Counted from the stretch's first letter, positions 1 through 6,204 are shown. The stretch is DNA of 15,136 nt from Dehalococcoidia bacterium (GCA_009692985.1 SHYF01000022.1:1-15136); one strand, 5' to 3'. Made by a program: numbers and translations. Notes: a model not told the origin generated them from the sequence alone.

Positions 1-126
1 GCTGCCCACCACTAGGGGGATGCACAGGTCACGGACATCCTGTTGGGCCAGGGCCTTGGCCACCACCTCTGGCCCTATGCCACACGGGTCCCCAATGGTG
101 ATGGCTACAACTGGTAGCTTTGCCAT
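1..126 (-). CDS. pdxA: 4-hydroxythreonine-4-phosphate dehydrogenase PdxA, N-terminal fragment
   Basis: Only the first 42 codons are inside the window; the gene runs off the left edge. The reading is MAKLPVVAITIGDPCGIGPE followed by VVAKALAQQD. The GDPxGIGPE signature at residues 12-20 is the N-terminal hallmark of PdxA, the NAD-dependent dehydrogenase that acts on 4-hydroxythreonine 4-phosphate in the DXP-dependent route to pyridoxal phosphate, a cytosolic enzyme. Residue 15 is Cys where Ala is most common. The ATG at 126 has a strong Shine-Dalgarno (GAAGAGGTG) about 5 nt upstream and a TATAAT box further up, so the start is well supported. It follows lipB by 110 nt on the same strand but probably has its own promoter. 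The paralogous PdxA2 type cannot be excluded from so short a fragment. Confidence 0.85.
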   Translation of the reverse strand, partial: MAKLPVVAITIGDPCGIGPEVVAKALAQQDVRDLCIPLVVGS

Positions 127-152
127 AGCACACCTCTTCAAGAGTTGGAGCA

Positions 153-158
153 ATTATA
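153..158 (-). promoter_or_regulatory. -10 box (TATAAT) upstream of pdxA
   Basis: Reading on the minus strand, a perfect TATAAT lies 26 nt before the pdxA ATG and would give a short leader carrying the Shine-Dalgarno. No good -35 hexamer lies at 16-18 nt. A TTGACA at 201-206 is too far away (about 42 nt). The -10 match is seen directly; promoter activity is inferred. Confidence 0.45.
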
Positions 159-236
159 CCGTAATGCGTAGCCGCAAGCTCTTGCAAAGCACGGCGCGAG
201 TGTCAAGGAAAACCATCCCAGGGGATCTTGATGCTG

Positions 237-956
237 TTATGCAGTGGATGCCAGCACCTTGTCGCCGACTACTGACTCAGTCGCCGACTCTTCCATATGG
301 AAGCCCAGGACATGGCCAAACTGTTCCGCCACGACGGAAGCCACCCCCTCTACGGGAACGAGCTGCCCCAGCAGCCGCTCCATGGATGTCACATCCCTGT
401 CACGGATGCCACAGGGGACGATGTTCTGGAACCAGGAAAGGTCGGTGGCTACATTGAGGGCAAAGCCGTGAGTGGTGACGCCCCGGCTGACCTTCACGCC
501 TATGGCGGCTATCTTGGCGCCGCCGGCCCAAACGCCGGTCAGCCCATCTAGGCATCCAGCGGCAATGCCGTAGACATCCAGGACACGGATAAGCGCCTCT
601 TCCAAGGCGCGCACGTACTGGAGTGGGCCACCCCAGGCCCGAAGAGAGATGATGGGATACCCCACCAACTGGCCCGGGCCGTGGAATGTGATCTCACCGC
701 CGCGGTCAACATCCACCAACTGAGCGCCTCTGACCTCAAGGGCATCTCGTGGAAGCAGAAGGTCGGCAGGCTTGCTGCGACGCCCCAGTGTGTAGACAGG
801 GGGATGCTCCAGAAAAAGCAGTGTGTCCCCTACCCTATCCTCCGCCCTGGCCCGGGCCAATGAGCGCTGAAGGTCCCAGGCCCGCTTGTATTCCCATCGG
901 CCCAGGAAGGCCCAACGGCATACTGTCGCAGGTTGCTGAAACAAATTTTCTACCAT
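237..956 (-). CDS. lipB: Octanoyl-[ACP]:protein N-octanoyltransferase LipB
   Basis: LipB moves the octanoyl group from acyl carrier protein to the lipoyl lysine of target domains, the first step of lipoate assembly before LipA adds sulfur. From the ATG at 956 the protein is 239 aa. Visible motifs are LEHPPVYTLGRR (49-60), RGGEITFHGPGQLVGYP (85-101), GVWAGGAKIAAIGVKV (141-156) with the catalytic Lys at 148, THGFALNV (162-169) and FQNIVPCGI with the catalytic Cys at 182. The frame stays open upstream to 1112, but those 52 codons come from a repeat element and resemble nothing in LipB, so I place the start at 956, just after a G-rich stretch that could act as ribosome-binding site. It lies downstream of the E2 gene, whose lipoyl domain is a natural target of the pathway. 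LipA is not in the window. Confidence 0.93.
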   Translation of the reverse strand: MVENLFQQPATVCRWAFLGRWEYKRAWDLQRSLARARAEDRVGDTLLFLEHPPVYTLGRRSKPADLLLPRDALEVRGAQLVDVDRGGEITFHGPGQLVGYPIISLRAWGGPLQYVRALEEALIRVLDVYGIAAGCLDGLTGVWAGGAKIAAIGVKVSRGVTTHGFALNVATDLSWFQNIVPCGIRDRDVTSMERLLGQLVPVEGVASVVAEQFGHVLGFHMEESATESVVGDKVLASTA

Positions 957-964
957 CCCCCCGT

Positions 965-1094
965 CCCCCTTTCCTTCGCGACGCTCAAGGACAGGCGCTG
1001 GCCAGGAAGGGGTGAGAAAGGGCGCAAGAACTTGCGCCCCTACGGGGGACACCCCCAGACCCCCGTCAGAGTCCCGACTTGTCGGGACTCTGAC
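965..1094 (-). repeat. Hairpin-rich intergenic repeat, copy A (between E2 and lipB)
   Basis: The first 48 nt (965-1012) match copy B at 10460-10507 in 42 of 48 positions. The shared plan is CCCCCTTTCCTT, then CTCAAGGACA, then GGAAGGGG, then GGGGGAYACCCCCAGACCCCC split by short spacers. This copy also carries a perfect 20-nt palindrome at 1020-1039 (9-bp arms GGGCGCAAG, 2-nt loop) and a perfect 30-nt palindrome at 1065-1094 (14-bp arms starting GTCAGAGTCCCG, 2-nt loop). It begins 21 nt after the E2 stop and ends 8 nt before the lipB start, filling nearly the whole gap. No T-run follows either palindrome on the minus strand, so it is not a classical intrinsic terminator. Confidence 0.8.
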
Positions 1095-1115
1095 ATCCAT
1101 CTTTTCCCGCAACTG

Positions 1116-2477
1116 CTAGTAGATAGCTGTGTCCTTGCTTATGGCCTCCAGGCGGCGTTTGACGCTGTTCATGAAAGCGCCAGCGTCGGCGCCGTCCAAG
1201 ATGCGATGGTCAAAGGTGAGGCCTATGTACATCATGGAGCGCACTGCAATGGCGTCGCCAGGAAGCACCATTACTCGCTTTACGATGGCCTCTGTGGTGA
1301 GAATGGCCGCCTGGGGCCAGTTGATCAAGGGCTGAGTCAAAATAGACCCCAGTACCCCTGTGTTGTTAAGAGTGAAGGTGCCGCCGTGGACATCCTCCAA
1401 CCGCAGCTTTCCATCGCGGGCACGCTGAATGATTTCGTTGGATGCCTTTGCCAGCCCGGCAATGCTCATTGAGTCGGTATTGTGAATGACTGGCACCACC
1501 AACCCCTGAGACGTAGCTACGGCAATGCCAATGTGAATACGCTTCTTGAGAATTACCTTGTCGCCGCCCCAGGTGGAGTTGACGCGCGGGTTTTCCTTCA
1601 GGGACTCCGCCACCGCCTTCATTACAAAGGGAAGGTATGTGAGAGGCACACCCTCCCGCCCCAGAAACTCGTCCTTCGCGCTTTCCCTGCGCGCCACCAG
1701 AGACGTGACGTCTACCTCCAGGGCCGACCAGGCCTGGGGTATCTGTGTGGCGCTCTTCATCATATTTTCGGCGATGATCCGCCGTATGGGGGTCAGAGGC
1801 ACTGCCTCTTCGTCGGGCCCGGCGGCCTGACCTGCTGGGGCAGCGAGTGCCGGCGCTTTCGCGAGAGCGGCTGCCCTTTGCTCCACGTATCGCGCCACGT
1901 CCTCTCTGGTCACGCGGCCATCCAAGCCACTACCCTTAACTTGCGCCAGGTCTACGCCATGCTGCTCCGCCAGACTGCGAACTATTGGCGAATACCGCTG
2001 GCCACCCCTTGCCGCCTCAACCGCGGGCGCAGGGGACGACGGCATCTGTGCACTGGTGACTGCGGAGACCGAAGGCGCGACTGCCACCGCAGATTCAGAA
2101 ACGGGAGTCTCCACTCCTGATCCTGTGGGTCCAACAGGCCTTGTGTCTTTTAGGAGCACACCGGTGCGGCCAACTGGGGTCGTTGCCCGCTCCTGCCGCG
2201 CTGGGGTATAAGCAGACAACTGCGCCTCTGCCACGGCCTCGCTGGTCTCCATCTCTGCAATAGGTGCGCCCATTGCAACAGTATCGCCCTCTTTGACAAG
2301 CAGAGCAGTCAGCTTGCCATTGTATGGGGAAGGGAATTCCATGTTCACCTTGTCGGTGGTAACCTCAACCAGCGGCTCATACCTATCTACGGTATCACCG
2401 ACCTTTTTGAGCCACTTGCCAATGATGCCCTCTGTGACTGACTCGCCAACTTGGGGAAGGTTGATTTTCACAGGCAT
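1116..2477 (-). CDS. Dihydrolipoamide acyltransferase, E2 component of a 2-oxoacid dehydrogenase complex
   Basis: E2 is the core of the complex: its lipoyl arm takes the acyl group from E1 and its catalytic domain passes it to CoA. The 453-aa protein has one lipoyl domain (about 3-77; lipoyl Lys 43 in TTDKVNMEF), a Pro/Ala-rich linker, a peripheral subunit-binding domain (about 160-200; SPIVRSLAEQHGVDL then GSGLDGRVTREDV), a second linker, and a CoA acyltransferase domain (about 225-450) ending in DHRILDG with the catalytic His 424 and Asp 428. All key residues are present and the length is normal for a one-lipoyl E2. It follows E1 beta by 76 nt on the same strand. Neighbouring E1 genes look like the branched-chain type, so a branched-chain substrate (as for BkdB) is likely, but pyruvate or acetoin cannot be excluded from E2 alone. 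The ATG at 2477 has an AAGGAG about 13 nt upstream that lies in a small hairpin. Confidence 0.93.
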   Translation of the reverse strand: MPVKINLPQVGESVTEGIIGKWLKKVGDTVDRYEPLVEVTTDKVNMEFPSPYNGKLTALLVKEGDTVAMGAPIAEMETSEAVAEAQLSAYTPARQERATTPVGRTGVLLKDTRPVGPTGSGVETPVSESAVAVAPSVSAVTSAQMPSSPAPAVEAARGGQRYSPIVRSLAEQHGVDLAQVKGSGLDGRVTREDVARYVEQRAAALAKAPALAAPAGQAAGPDEEAVPLTPIRRIIAENMMKSATQIPQAWSALEVDVTSLVARRESAKDEFLGREGVPLTYLPFVMKAVAESLKENPRVNSTWGGDKVILKKRIHIGIAVATSQGLVVPVIHNTDSMSIAGLAKASNEIIQRARDGKLRLEDVHGGTFTLNNTGVLGSILTQPLINWPQAAILTTEAIVKRVMVLPGDAIAVRSMMYIGLTFDHRILDGADAGAFMNSVKRRLEAISKDTAIY

Positions 2478-2489
2478 TTTCTAACCAGC

Positions 2490-2503
2490 ACTCCTTTTGG
2501 AGT
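2490..2503 (-). promoter_or_regulatory. Hairpin over the ribosome-binding site of the E2 gene
   Basis: On the minus strand ACTCC-AAAA-GGAGT forms a 5-bp stem with a 4-nt loop, and its 3' arm is the only convincing Shine-Dalgarno (AAGGAG) before the E2 ATG. The spacing to the start is long (13 nt). The hairpin is visible; a role in tuning E2 translation is inference. Confidence 0.4.
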
Positions 2504-2553
2504 TCGTCTAGTACAAGGGAAGGCCAGCCCAACGGCAATCTAGCAGCCCGCAA

Positions 2554-3537
2554 TCAGTACGAGGCCACCCGGCGCAATCCAGCCGCTATCTTCTCCGGAT
2601 TGGGCATGAAAAAATCCTCCAACGGCGGGCTGAATGGCATTGCGGGAACGTCTGGCCCGGTCACGCGGGTGATGGGGGCATCGAGATGACCGAATGCCTC
2701 CTCCGCGATGATGGCCGCCACCTCGGCGCCTAACCCGCCGGTGCGGTTGTCTTCGTGGACAATAAGGACACGAGAGGTCTTGCGAACGGACTCCAGGATG
2801 GCCTCCTTGTCCAGCGGGCGCACTGTTCTAAGGTCCAGCACCTCCACATTGACGCCCTCCTTGGCCAGCATCTCAGCCGCTTCCAGGCAGTAGTGCACCA
2901 TCAAGCCATAGGAGATGCATGTAATGTCAGACCCTGCCCGCTTGATGTCGGCCACGCCAATGGGCAGGACATACTCTTCATCCGGGACCTCACCGCGGAC
3001 CAGGCGGTACGTCCGCTTGTGTTCGAAGAATACCACCGGGTCCTCGTCGCGGATAGCGGCCTTCAATAGACCCTTGGCGTCGTATGGTGTAGATGGACAG
3101 ACGACCTTCAAGCCAGGGGTGTGAGCAAAGTACGCTTCCGGACTCTGCGAATGGAACAGCCCACCCCGAACGCCTCCGCCATAGGGGCAACGCACCACCA
3201 TAGGAACGTGCAGCACGCCCTTGGTGCCATAGCGTACCCGGGCGGCCTCGCCAATAATCTGGTTTACGGCGGGCCAGATGAAATCTGCGAACTGTATCTC
3301 TGCGATGGGACGCCTTCCCTGCATGGCCGCCCCCAGGGCTATTCCAGCAATAGAAGACTCGGCCAGGGGCGTATCTATGACCCGCTCCTCGCCAAACTCC
3401 TCTATGAGCCCCCTGGTCGCCAGAAAGACGCCGCCTCTCTTGCCAACGTCTTCACCCATAATGAAGACGTTGGGGTCCCGCTTCATCTCCTCGAACATGG
3501 CTTCGCGGACGGCCTCGATAACGGATTTCACTGCCAT
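2554..3537 (-). CDS. 2-oxoacid dehydrogenase E1 component, beta subunit (branched-chain type)
   Basis: This 327-aa protein is the beta half of the alpha2beta2 thiamine-diphosphate E1 decarboxylase. Seen in order are MGEDVGKRGGVFLATRGL (27-44), with the conserved Glu of the cofactor site in GEDV, then FGEERVIDTPLAESSIAG, AEIQFADFIWPAVNQI, YGGGVRGGLFHSQSPEA, PGLKVVCPSTPYDAKGLL, the transketolase C-domain segment EVLDLRTVRPLD, and HEDNRTGGLGAEV. GGVFLATRGL and the HSQSPEA segment fit branched-chain 2-oxoacid dehydrogenase beta subunits (2-oxoisovalerate type) better than pyruvate E1 beta, but that subtype is a judgement from memory. The ATG at 3537 has GAGGAG 8 nt upstream. It sits 44 nt after E1 alpha and 76 nt before E2, clearly one transcription unit. 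The length is normal and nothing is missing. Confidence 0.93.
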   Translation of the reverse strand: MAVKSVIEAVREAMFEEMKRDPNVFIMGEDVGKRGGVFLATRGLIEEFGEERVIDTPLAESSIAGIALGAAMQGRRPIAEIQFADFIWPAVNQIIGEAARVRYGTKGVLHVPMVVRCPYGGGVRGGLFHSQSPEAYFAHTPGLKVVCPSTPYDAKGLLKAAIRDEDPVVFFEHKRTYRLVRGEVPDEEYVLPIGVADIKRAGSDITCISYGLMVHYCLEAAEMLAKEGVNVEVLDLRTVRPLDKEAILESVRKTSRVLIVHEDNRTGGLGAEVAAIIAEEAFGHLDAPITRVTGPDVPAMPFSPPLEDFFMPNPEKIAAGLRRVASY

Positions 3538-3581
3538 ATGCGGAACTCCTCAAGCTTGGGTACTTTCAACGCTAGGGAAGG

Positions 3582-4628
3582 TTATTCCGAGGCATACACG
3601 TGATCATAAAAGTCGCCCGTATCTGGGAATGGGGCTGCTTCCGCTGCCTCTGTGGCCCTGTCCACGTGTTCTTTTGCCTCTTTGTGGGCCTGTTCGTCCA
3701 GTTGGGCCGTCAGAATACCCTGTTCCATCAGGTGCTCCTTGAACTTCTTGAGAGGGTCTCGCCTCTTCATGTCTTCTAGCTCTTCTGGTGTGCGGTATCG
3801 CCTATCGTCGTCATCGCTGGTATGAGGTAGAAGACGCACCACCTTGGCTTCAATGAATGTTGGGCCTTCACCGCGGACGGCACGGCGGACTGCCTCCCCG
3901 ACCACCTCGTACACCGCCATAACATCGGTCCCATCCACCACCACTCCCGGCATGCCGTAACCTGCTGCCCGGTCGGCCACGTTAACAATAGCCATCTGCT
4001 TCCGCTGGGGCACAGAAATAGCAACACCATTGTTTTCACATATAAAGACCACGGGAAGCTTATAGATTCCAGCGTAGTTCATCCCTTCGTGCCAGTCCCC
4101 CTCGCTGGTAGCGCCGTCACCAAATGTGGTCATTGTCACCGTGGGATCGCCGCTCATCCTGCACCCAAGGGCGTAGCCAACGGCATGAGGAATCTGCGTG
4201 GCAACGACGTTGGAAATGTTGATGACTTTCAGCTTGGGAGTCATAACTGCGCCGTGCAACGGAAATTGACGCCCACCGCTGGCCGGGTCCCCGGCCTTGG
4301 CCAGAATGCTCAGCAACGCCTCAGTAGGTGTTATTCCCGTGGCTATAGCCGTGGCCAGGCCACGGTAGAACGGGAAGATGGCGAGGCTGGGCGAATAGCG
4401 CACGGCGGCCCAAACGGCGCCCATCTGAGTTGCCTCGTGTCCCTGGGAAGAGGCGAGTATGGCGGCCTTGCCCTGCCGGTTTAGAAGCCACGCCCGCTCG
4501 TCCAGGGTACGCACCAAAACCATGGTGGAGTACCACCCCAAGAGGACGTCGGGAGTCAACACCTCGGCCACAGCATGTTCTGCCGCCTTCCGTGTCTGCG
4601 TAGCTGCGGTATTTCTGGAACGCACCAT
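3582..4628 (-). CDS. 2-oxoacid dehydrogenase E1 component, alpha subunit (branched-chain type)
   Basis: This is the thiamine-diphosphate-binding alpha half of E1, 348 aa from the ATG at 4628. The cofactor motif runs from GDGATSEGD (170-178) to ENNGVAIS (198-205), the expected GDG-x26-NN pattern. ISNVVATQIPHAVG before it and HTSDDDDRRYR after it resemble the phosphorylation-loop region of branched-chain 2-oxoacid dehydrogenases. The frame extends to an ATG at 4673, but that codon overlaps the -10 box of the promoter, so it cannot be in the mRNA; the ATG at 4628 has a proper GGAG 7 nt upstream. It is the first gene of an operon with E1 beta, E2 and probably lipB. The E3 gene is not in the window and may be shared with other complexes elsewhere. 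Confidence 0.92.
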   Translation of the reverse strand: MVRSRNTAATQTRKAAEHAVAEVLTPDVLLGWYSTMVLVRTLDERAWLLNRQGKAAILASSQGHEATQMGAVWAAVRYSPSLAIFPFYRGLATAIATGITPTEALLSILAKAGDPASGGRQFPLHGAVMTPKLKVINISNVVATQIPHAVGYALGCRMSGDPTVTMTTFGDGATSEGDWHEGMNYAGIYKLPVVFICENNGVAISVPQRKQMAIVNVADRAAGYGMPGVVVDGTDVMAVYEVVGEAVRRAVRGEGPTFIEAKVVRLLPHTSDDDDRRYRTPEELEDMKRRDPLKKFKEHLMEQGILTAQLDEQAHKEAKEHVDRATEAAEAAPFPDTGDFYDHVYASE

Positions 4629-4671
4629 AACATAACTCCGTCGTGAGATGGCTATAAAAGAACCGCTGTTC

Positions 4672-4700
4672 ATTATACGACGACTTTTAATCTATGCCAA
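4672..4700 (-). promoter_or_regulatory. Sigma70-type promoter of the 2-oxoacid dehydrogenase operon
   Basis: On the minus strand TTGGCA (4700-4695) and TATAAT (4677-4672) are separated by exactly 17 nt, matching 11 of 12 consensus positions. Transcription would begin near 4665, giving a leader of about 37 nt before the E1 alpha ATG at 4628. This also rules out the upstream in-frame ATG. Confidence 0.75.
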
Positions 4701-4781
4701 GGGCATCGGCGACAAGGTCCCGCTTGCTTTTGGGCACTGTCCAGTCTCCCTACTAGAGTCGCTGGTTAGCTAAGCCTAAAC

Positions 4782-4799
4782 CTGGCACTAAAGTGTCAG
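4782..4799. repeat. Short inverted repeat between divergent promoters
   Basis: CTGGCACT-AA-AGTGTCAG is an 18-nt near-palindrome (one mismatch pair), followed at once by GACAGACCCCC. It lies between the divergent promoters of the dehydrogenase operon and the zinc-ribbon genes, so it could be an operator or the remains of a REP-like element. The rest of the gene-free stretch 4629-4911 holds only the two promoters. Confidence 0.35.
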
Positions 4800-4848
4800 G
4801 ACAGACCCCCAGCACCCAATGGTAAACAGAAATTGGGCCCCACGCCTG

Positions 4849-4877
4849 TTGACGTCCAGATGCATCGTGAATATAAT
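4849..4877 (+). promoter_or_regulatory. Sigma70-type promoter of the zinc-ribbon gene pair
   Basis: TTGACG at 4849-4854 and TATAAT at 4872-4877 are separated by exactly 17 nt, matching 11 of 12 consensus positions. The start of transcription should fall near 4884. An in-frame ATG at 4819 lies upstream of this promoter, so translation must begin further in, most simply at the TTG at 4912. Confidence 0.8.
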
Positions 4878-4911
4878 CACATCCATAGAATCCTTACACG
4901 GGGATGTAAAC

Positions 4912-5028
4912 TTGGCCAACGAGACTGGAAAACGGTATTTCTGCGGCACATGTGGCGCTGAGTTCATAGTTACCAAGGGGGGCGAGGGAATAATCGCTTG
5001 CCACGGCAAGCCCCTCGTCAAGAAGTAG
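4912..5028 (+). CDS. Miniature zinc-ribbon / desulforedoxin-like protein, first of a tandem pair
   Basis: The predicted product is 38 aa: MANETGKRYFCGTCGAEFIV then TKGGEGIIACHGKPLVKK. The CxxC at 11-14 and CH at 30-31 match the layout of desulforedoxin and of the N-terminal domain of desulfoferrodoxin, which bind iron or zinc through CxxC...CC, except that the last Cys is His here. The TTG start is chosen because the promoter (4849-4877) excludes the ATG at 4819, because GGGGAT lies just upstream, and because the protein then aligns residue by residue with the next gene (MANQLGKRYQC). The product is probably a cytosolic metal-binding miniprotein. Whether it carries iron or zinc, and what it does, cannot be read from the sequence. 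The pair is bounded by its own promoter and terminator. Confidence 0.75.
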   Translation: MANETGKRYFCGTCGAEFIVTKGGEGIIACHGKPLVKK

Positions 5029-5083
5029 CCCCTTCTCCATCGATCCCTAAGCTAAACGCAGGACCCGCATGGGAGGCAGGTTC

Positions 5084-5227
5084 ATGGCAAACCAGCTAGG
5101 AAAGCGGTATCAATGTCCGGTGTGTGGCACTGTGGTCCTCTGCACAAAGGCGGGCCAAGGCTCGATTCAGTGTCATGAGAAGGACATGGACCTTCAGCAG
5201 GCGCGGACGCTTCCCTCTTCCGACTAA
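5084..5227 (+). CDS. Miniature zinc-ribbon / desulforedoxin-like protein, second of a tandem pair
   Basis: This 47-aa ORF reads MANQLGKRYQCPVCGTVVLC then TKAGQGSIQCHEKDMDLQQA and RTLPSSD. CPVC at 11-14 and CH at 30-31 fall at exactly the positions seen in the upstream protein, with GKRY, TK and the Gly pattern also shared, so the two arose by tandem duplication. An extra Cys at 20 is unique to this copy, as is a polar tail of about 12 residues. The ATG at 5084 has a strong GGGAGG 7 nt upstream; an in-frame ATG at 5069 would overlap that site and is less likely. The metal ligands would be three Cys and one His (or four Cys if Cys20 takes part). A hairpin with a T-run follows 45 nt later. A rubredoxin-like electron carrier or a zinc structural protein are both possible. 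Confidence 0.75.
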   Translation: MANQLGKRYQCPVCGTVVLCTKAGQGSIQCHEKDMDLQQARTLPSSD

Positions 5228-5271
5228 CGCCAGAGGCTAAAGCAAACCTGCTGGCTATCTGTAGCGGCCCT

Positions 5272-5291
5272 GGGCCTCAGGGGGCCCTTTT
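5272..5291 (+). terminator. Intrinsic terminator after the zinc-ribbon pair
   Basis: GGGCC-TCAGGG-GGCCC makes an all-GC 5-bp stem with a 6-nt loop, directly followed by TTTT. It lies 45 nt after the second zinc-ribbon stop and between two converging genes, so it would also protect lexA from read-through. Confidence 0.65.
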
Positions 5292-5376
5292 CGGCTCCCC
5301 ATTGAAACATTGGAAGCAGTGCGCCCAGGGTCAATTGTTGCAGCCCCCCAAGTTTACCCTCGCCCACACCACCGGA

Positions 5377-6018
5377 TCAGGAAAAATTCCGGAACACCAT
5401 TACCACTTTGCCCTGGACTTCCACGTCCGATGGTGCAACATAAATCGGCTTCATCTGGCTGTTTGCGGGCTGCAAGCGCACTCGCTGACCTTCGTGGAAC
5501 AGCTTTTTCAAGGTGGCCTCTTTGTCCTTTTTCAGCCATGCCACCACCATGTCGCCGTTGCGCACTGAGGCCGTGGGCTTGATTACCACCACATCGCCAT
5601 CATCAATGAAGGCGTCTACCATAGATGTGCCACGCACGCGCAAGGCGTACATGCTTTCATCACCCTTTAGCAGATCTCTGGGAAGTTCCAGCATTTCCAG
5701 TGGCTCACTCTGTCTTCCATCCTCCGAGGATAGAACAGGCAGGGGCTGGCCCGCAGCGATGTAACCCAGCACAGGCACGGCGATGGTACCATTGCGTCGC
5801 TTGGAGCCGTTCAGGATTTCAATTCCTCGGGATATCTCGGGCGACCGGCGAAGGTAGCCCTCCCTTTGCAGGATGTTCAGATTGTAGTCCACCACGGATG
5901 TGGAGCTGATGGTACACCCCTGCTGGATATCCCTGACCGTTGGTGGATACCCATGCTCATCAACGAAATCGCCTATGAACTGAAGTATGCTGTCTTGCCT
6001 TGGCGAGAGCTTCTTCAC
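5377..6018 (-). CDS. lexA: SOS repressor LexA
   Basis: LexA represses DNA-repair genes and cleaves itself when RecA is activated by damaged DNA. From the GTG at 6018 the protein is 213 aa, beginning MKKLSPRQDSILQFIGDF. Residues 1-65 form the winged-helix DNA-binding domain (GYPPTVRDIQ, then SSTSVVDYNLNIL, LRRSPEISRGIE). The S24 peptidase domain follows, with the self-cleavage Ala89-Gly90 (GYIAAGQPL), the catalytic Ser132 in RGTSMVDAFIDDGD and the catalytic Lys171 in EATLKKL. All functional residues are present. The frame is open back to 6216, but the extra 66 residues (with a hydrophobic stretch) are absent from LexA proteins, and GGGGGG just before the GTG serves as Shine-Dalgarno. A candidate self-operator lies at 6040-6066. 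It follows rpsT on the same strand by about 228 nt. Confidence 0.95.
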   Translation of the reverse strand: MKKLSPRQDSILQFIGDFVDEHGYPPTVRDIQQGCTISSTSVVDYNLNILQREGYLRRSPEISRGIEILNGSKRRNGTIAVPVLGYIAAGQPLPVLSSEDGRQSEPLEMLELPRDLLKGDESMYALRVRGTSMVDAFIDDGDVVVIKPTASVRNGDMVVAWLKKDKEATLKKLFHEGQRVRLQPANSQMKPIYVAPSDVEVQGKVVMVFRNFS

Positions 6019-6039
6019 CGTTCCCCCCTGTTTCAAAGG

Positions 6040-6066
6040 GTACTGTTTTGTATAGTACGCATGTTC
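6040..6066 (-). promoter_or_regulatory. Candidate LexA operator / lexA promoter region
   Basis: Two overlapping dyads lie 22-48 nt upstream of the lexA GTG. GAACATGCGTAC (6066-6055) fits the Gram-positive SOS box GAAC-N4-GTTC with one mismatch. GTACT-N9-AGTAC (6058-6040) is a perfect 5-bp inverted repeat recalling the ends of the enteric SOS box. A TATACA or TACTAT inside could be the -10. Autorepression is normal for lexA; which dyad is bound is unknown. Confidence 0.4.
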
Positions 6067-6204
6067 GGATACGCCTAGCCGCAAGCTAGCACACCAGAAC
6101 ACCAGTGTCAATGAGAAAAACACGAGAAACCAGCGGTCTAGAACGGTTGCTGCATCTTTGCCGGGGAAGCAACCGCGATAGGCAAGGCGCTGCTTTCCCC
6201 TGGC

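Noticed and set aside
192..236. Intrinsic terminator after lipB (ATCCC/GGGAT then TTTT on the minus strand)
   Set aside because: The stem is only 5 bp with a 2-nt loop and two bases before the T-run; too weak to call.
957..1112. N-terminal 52-codon extension of the lipB frame
   Set aside because: It is encoded by repeat copy A, has no LipB similarity, and would give an unusually long protein; the ATG at 956 fits the family.
5341..5400. lexA terminator (CCGGA/TCCGG around the stop codon)
   Set aside because: The stem overlaps the coding end and no T-run follows on the minus strand.
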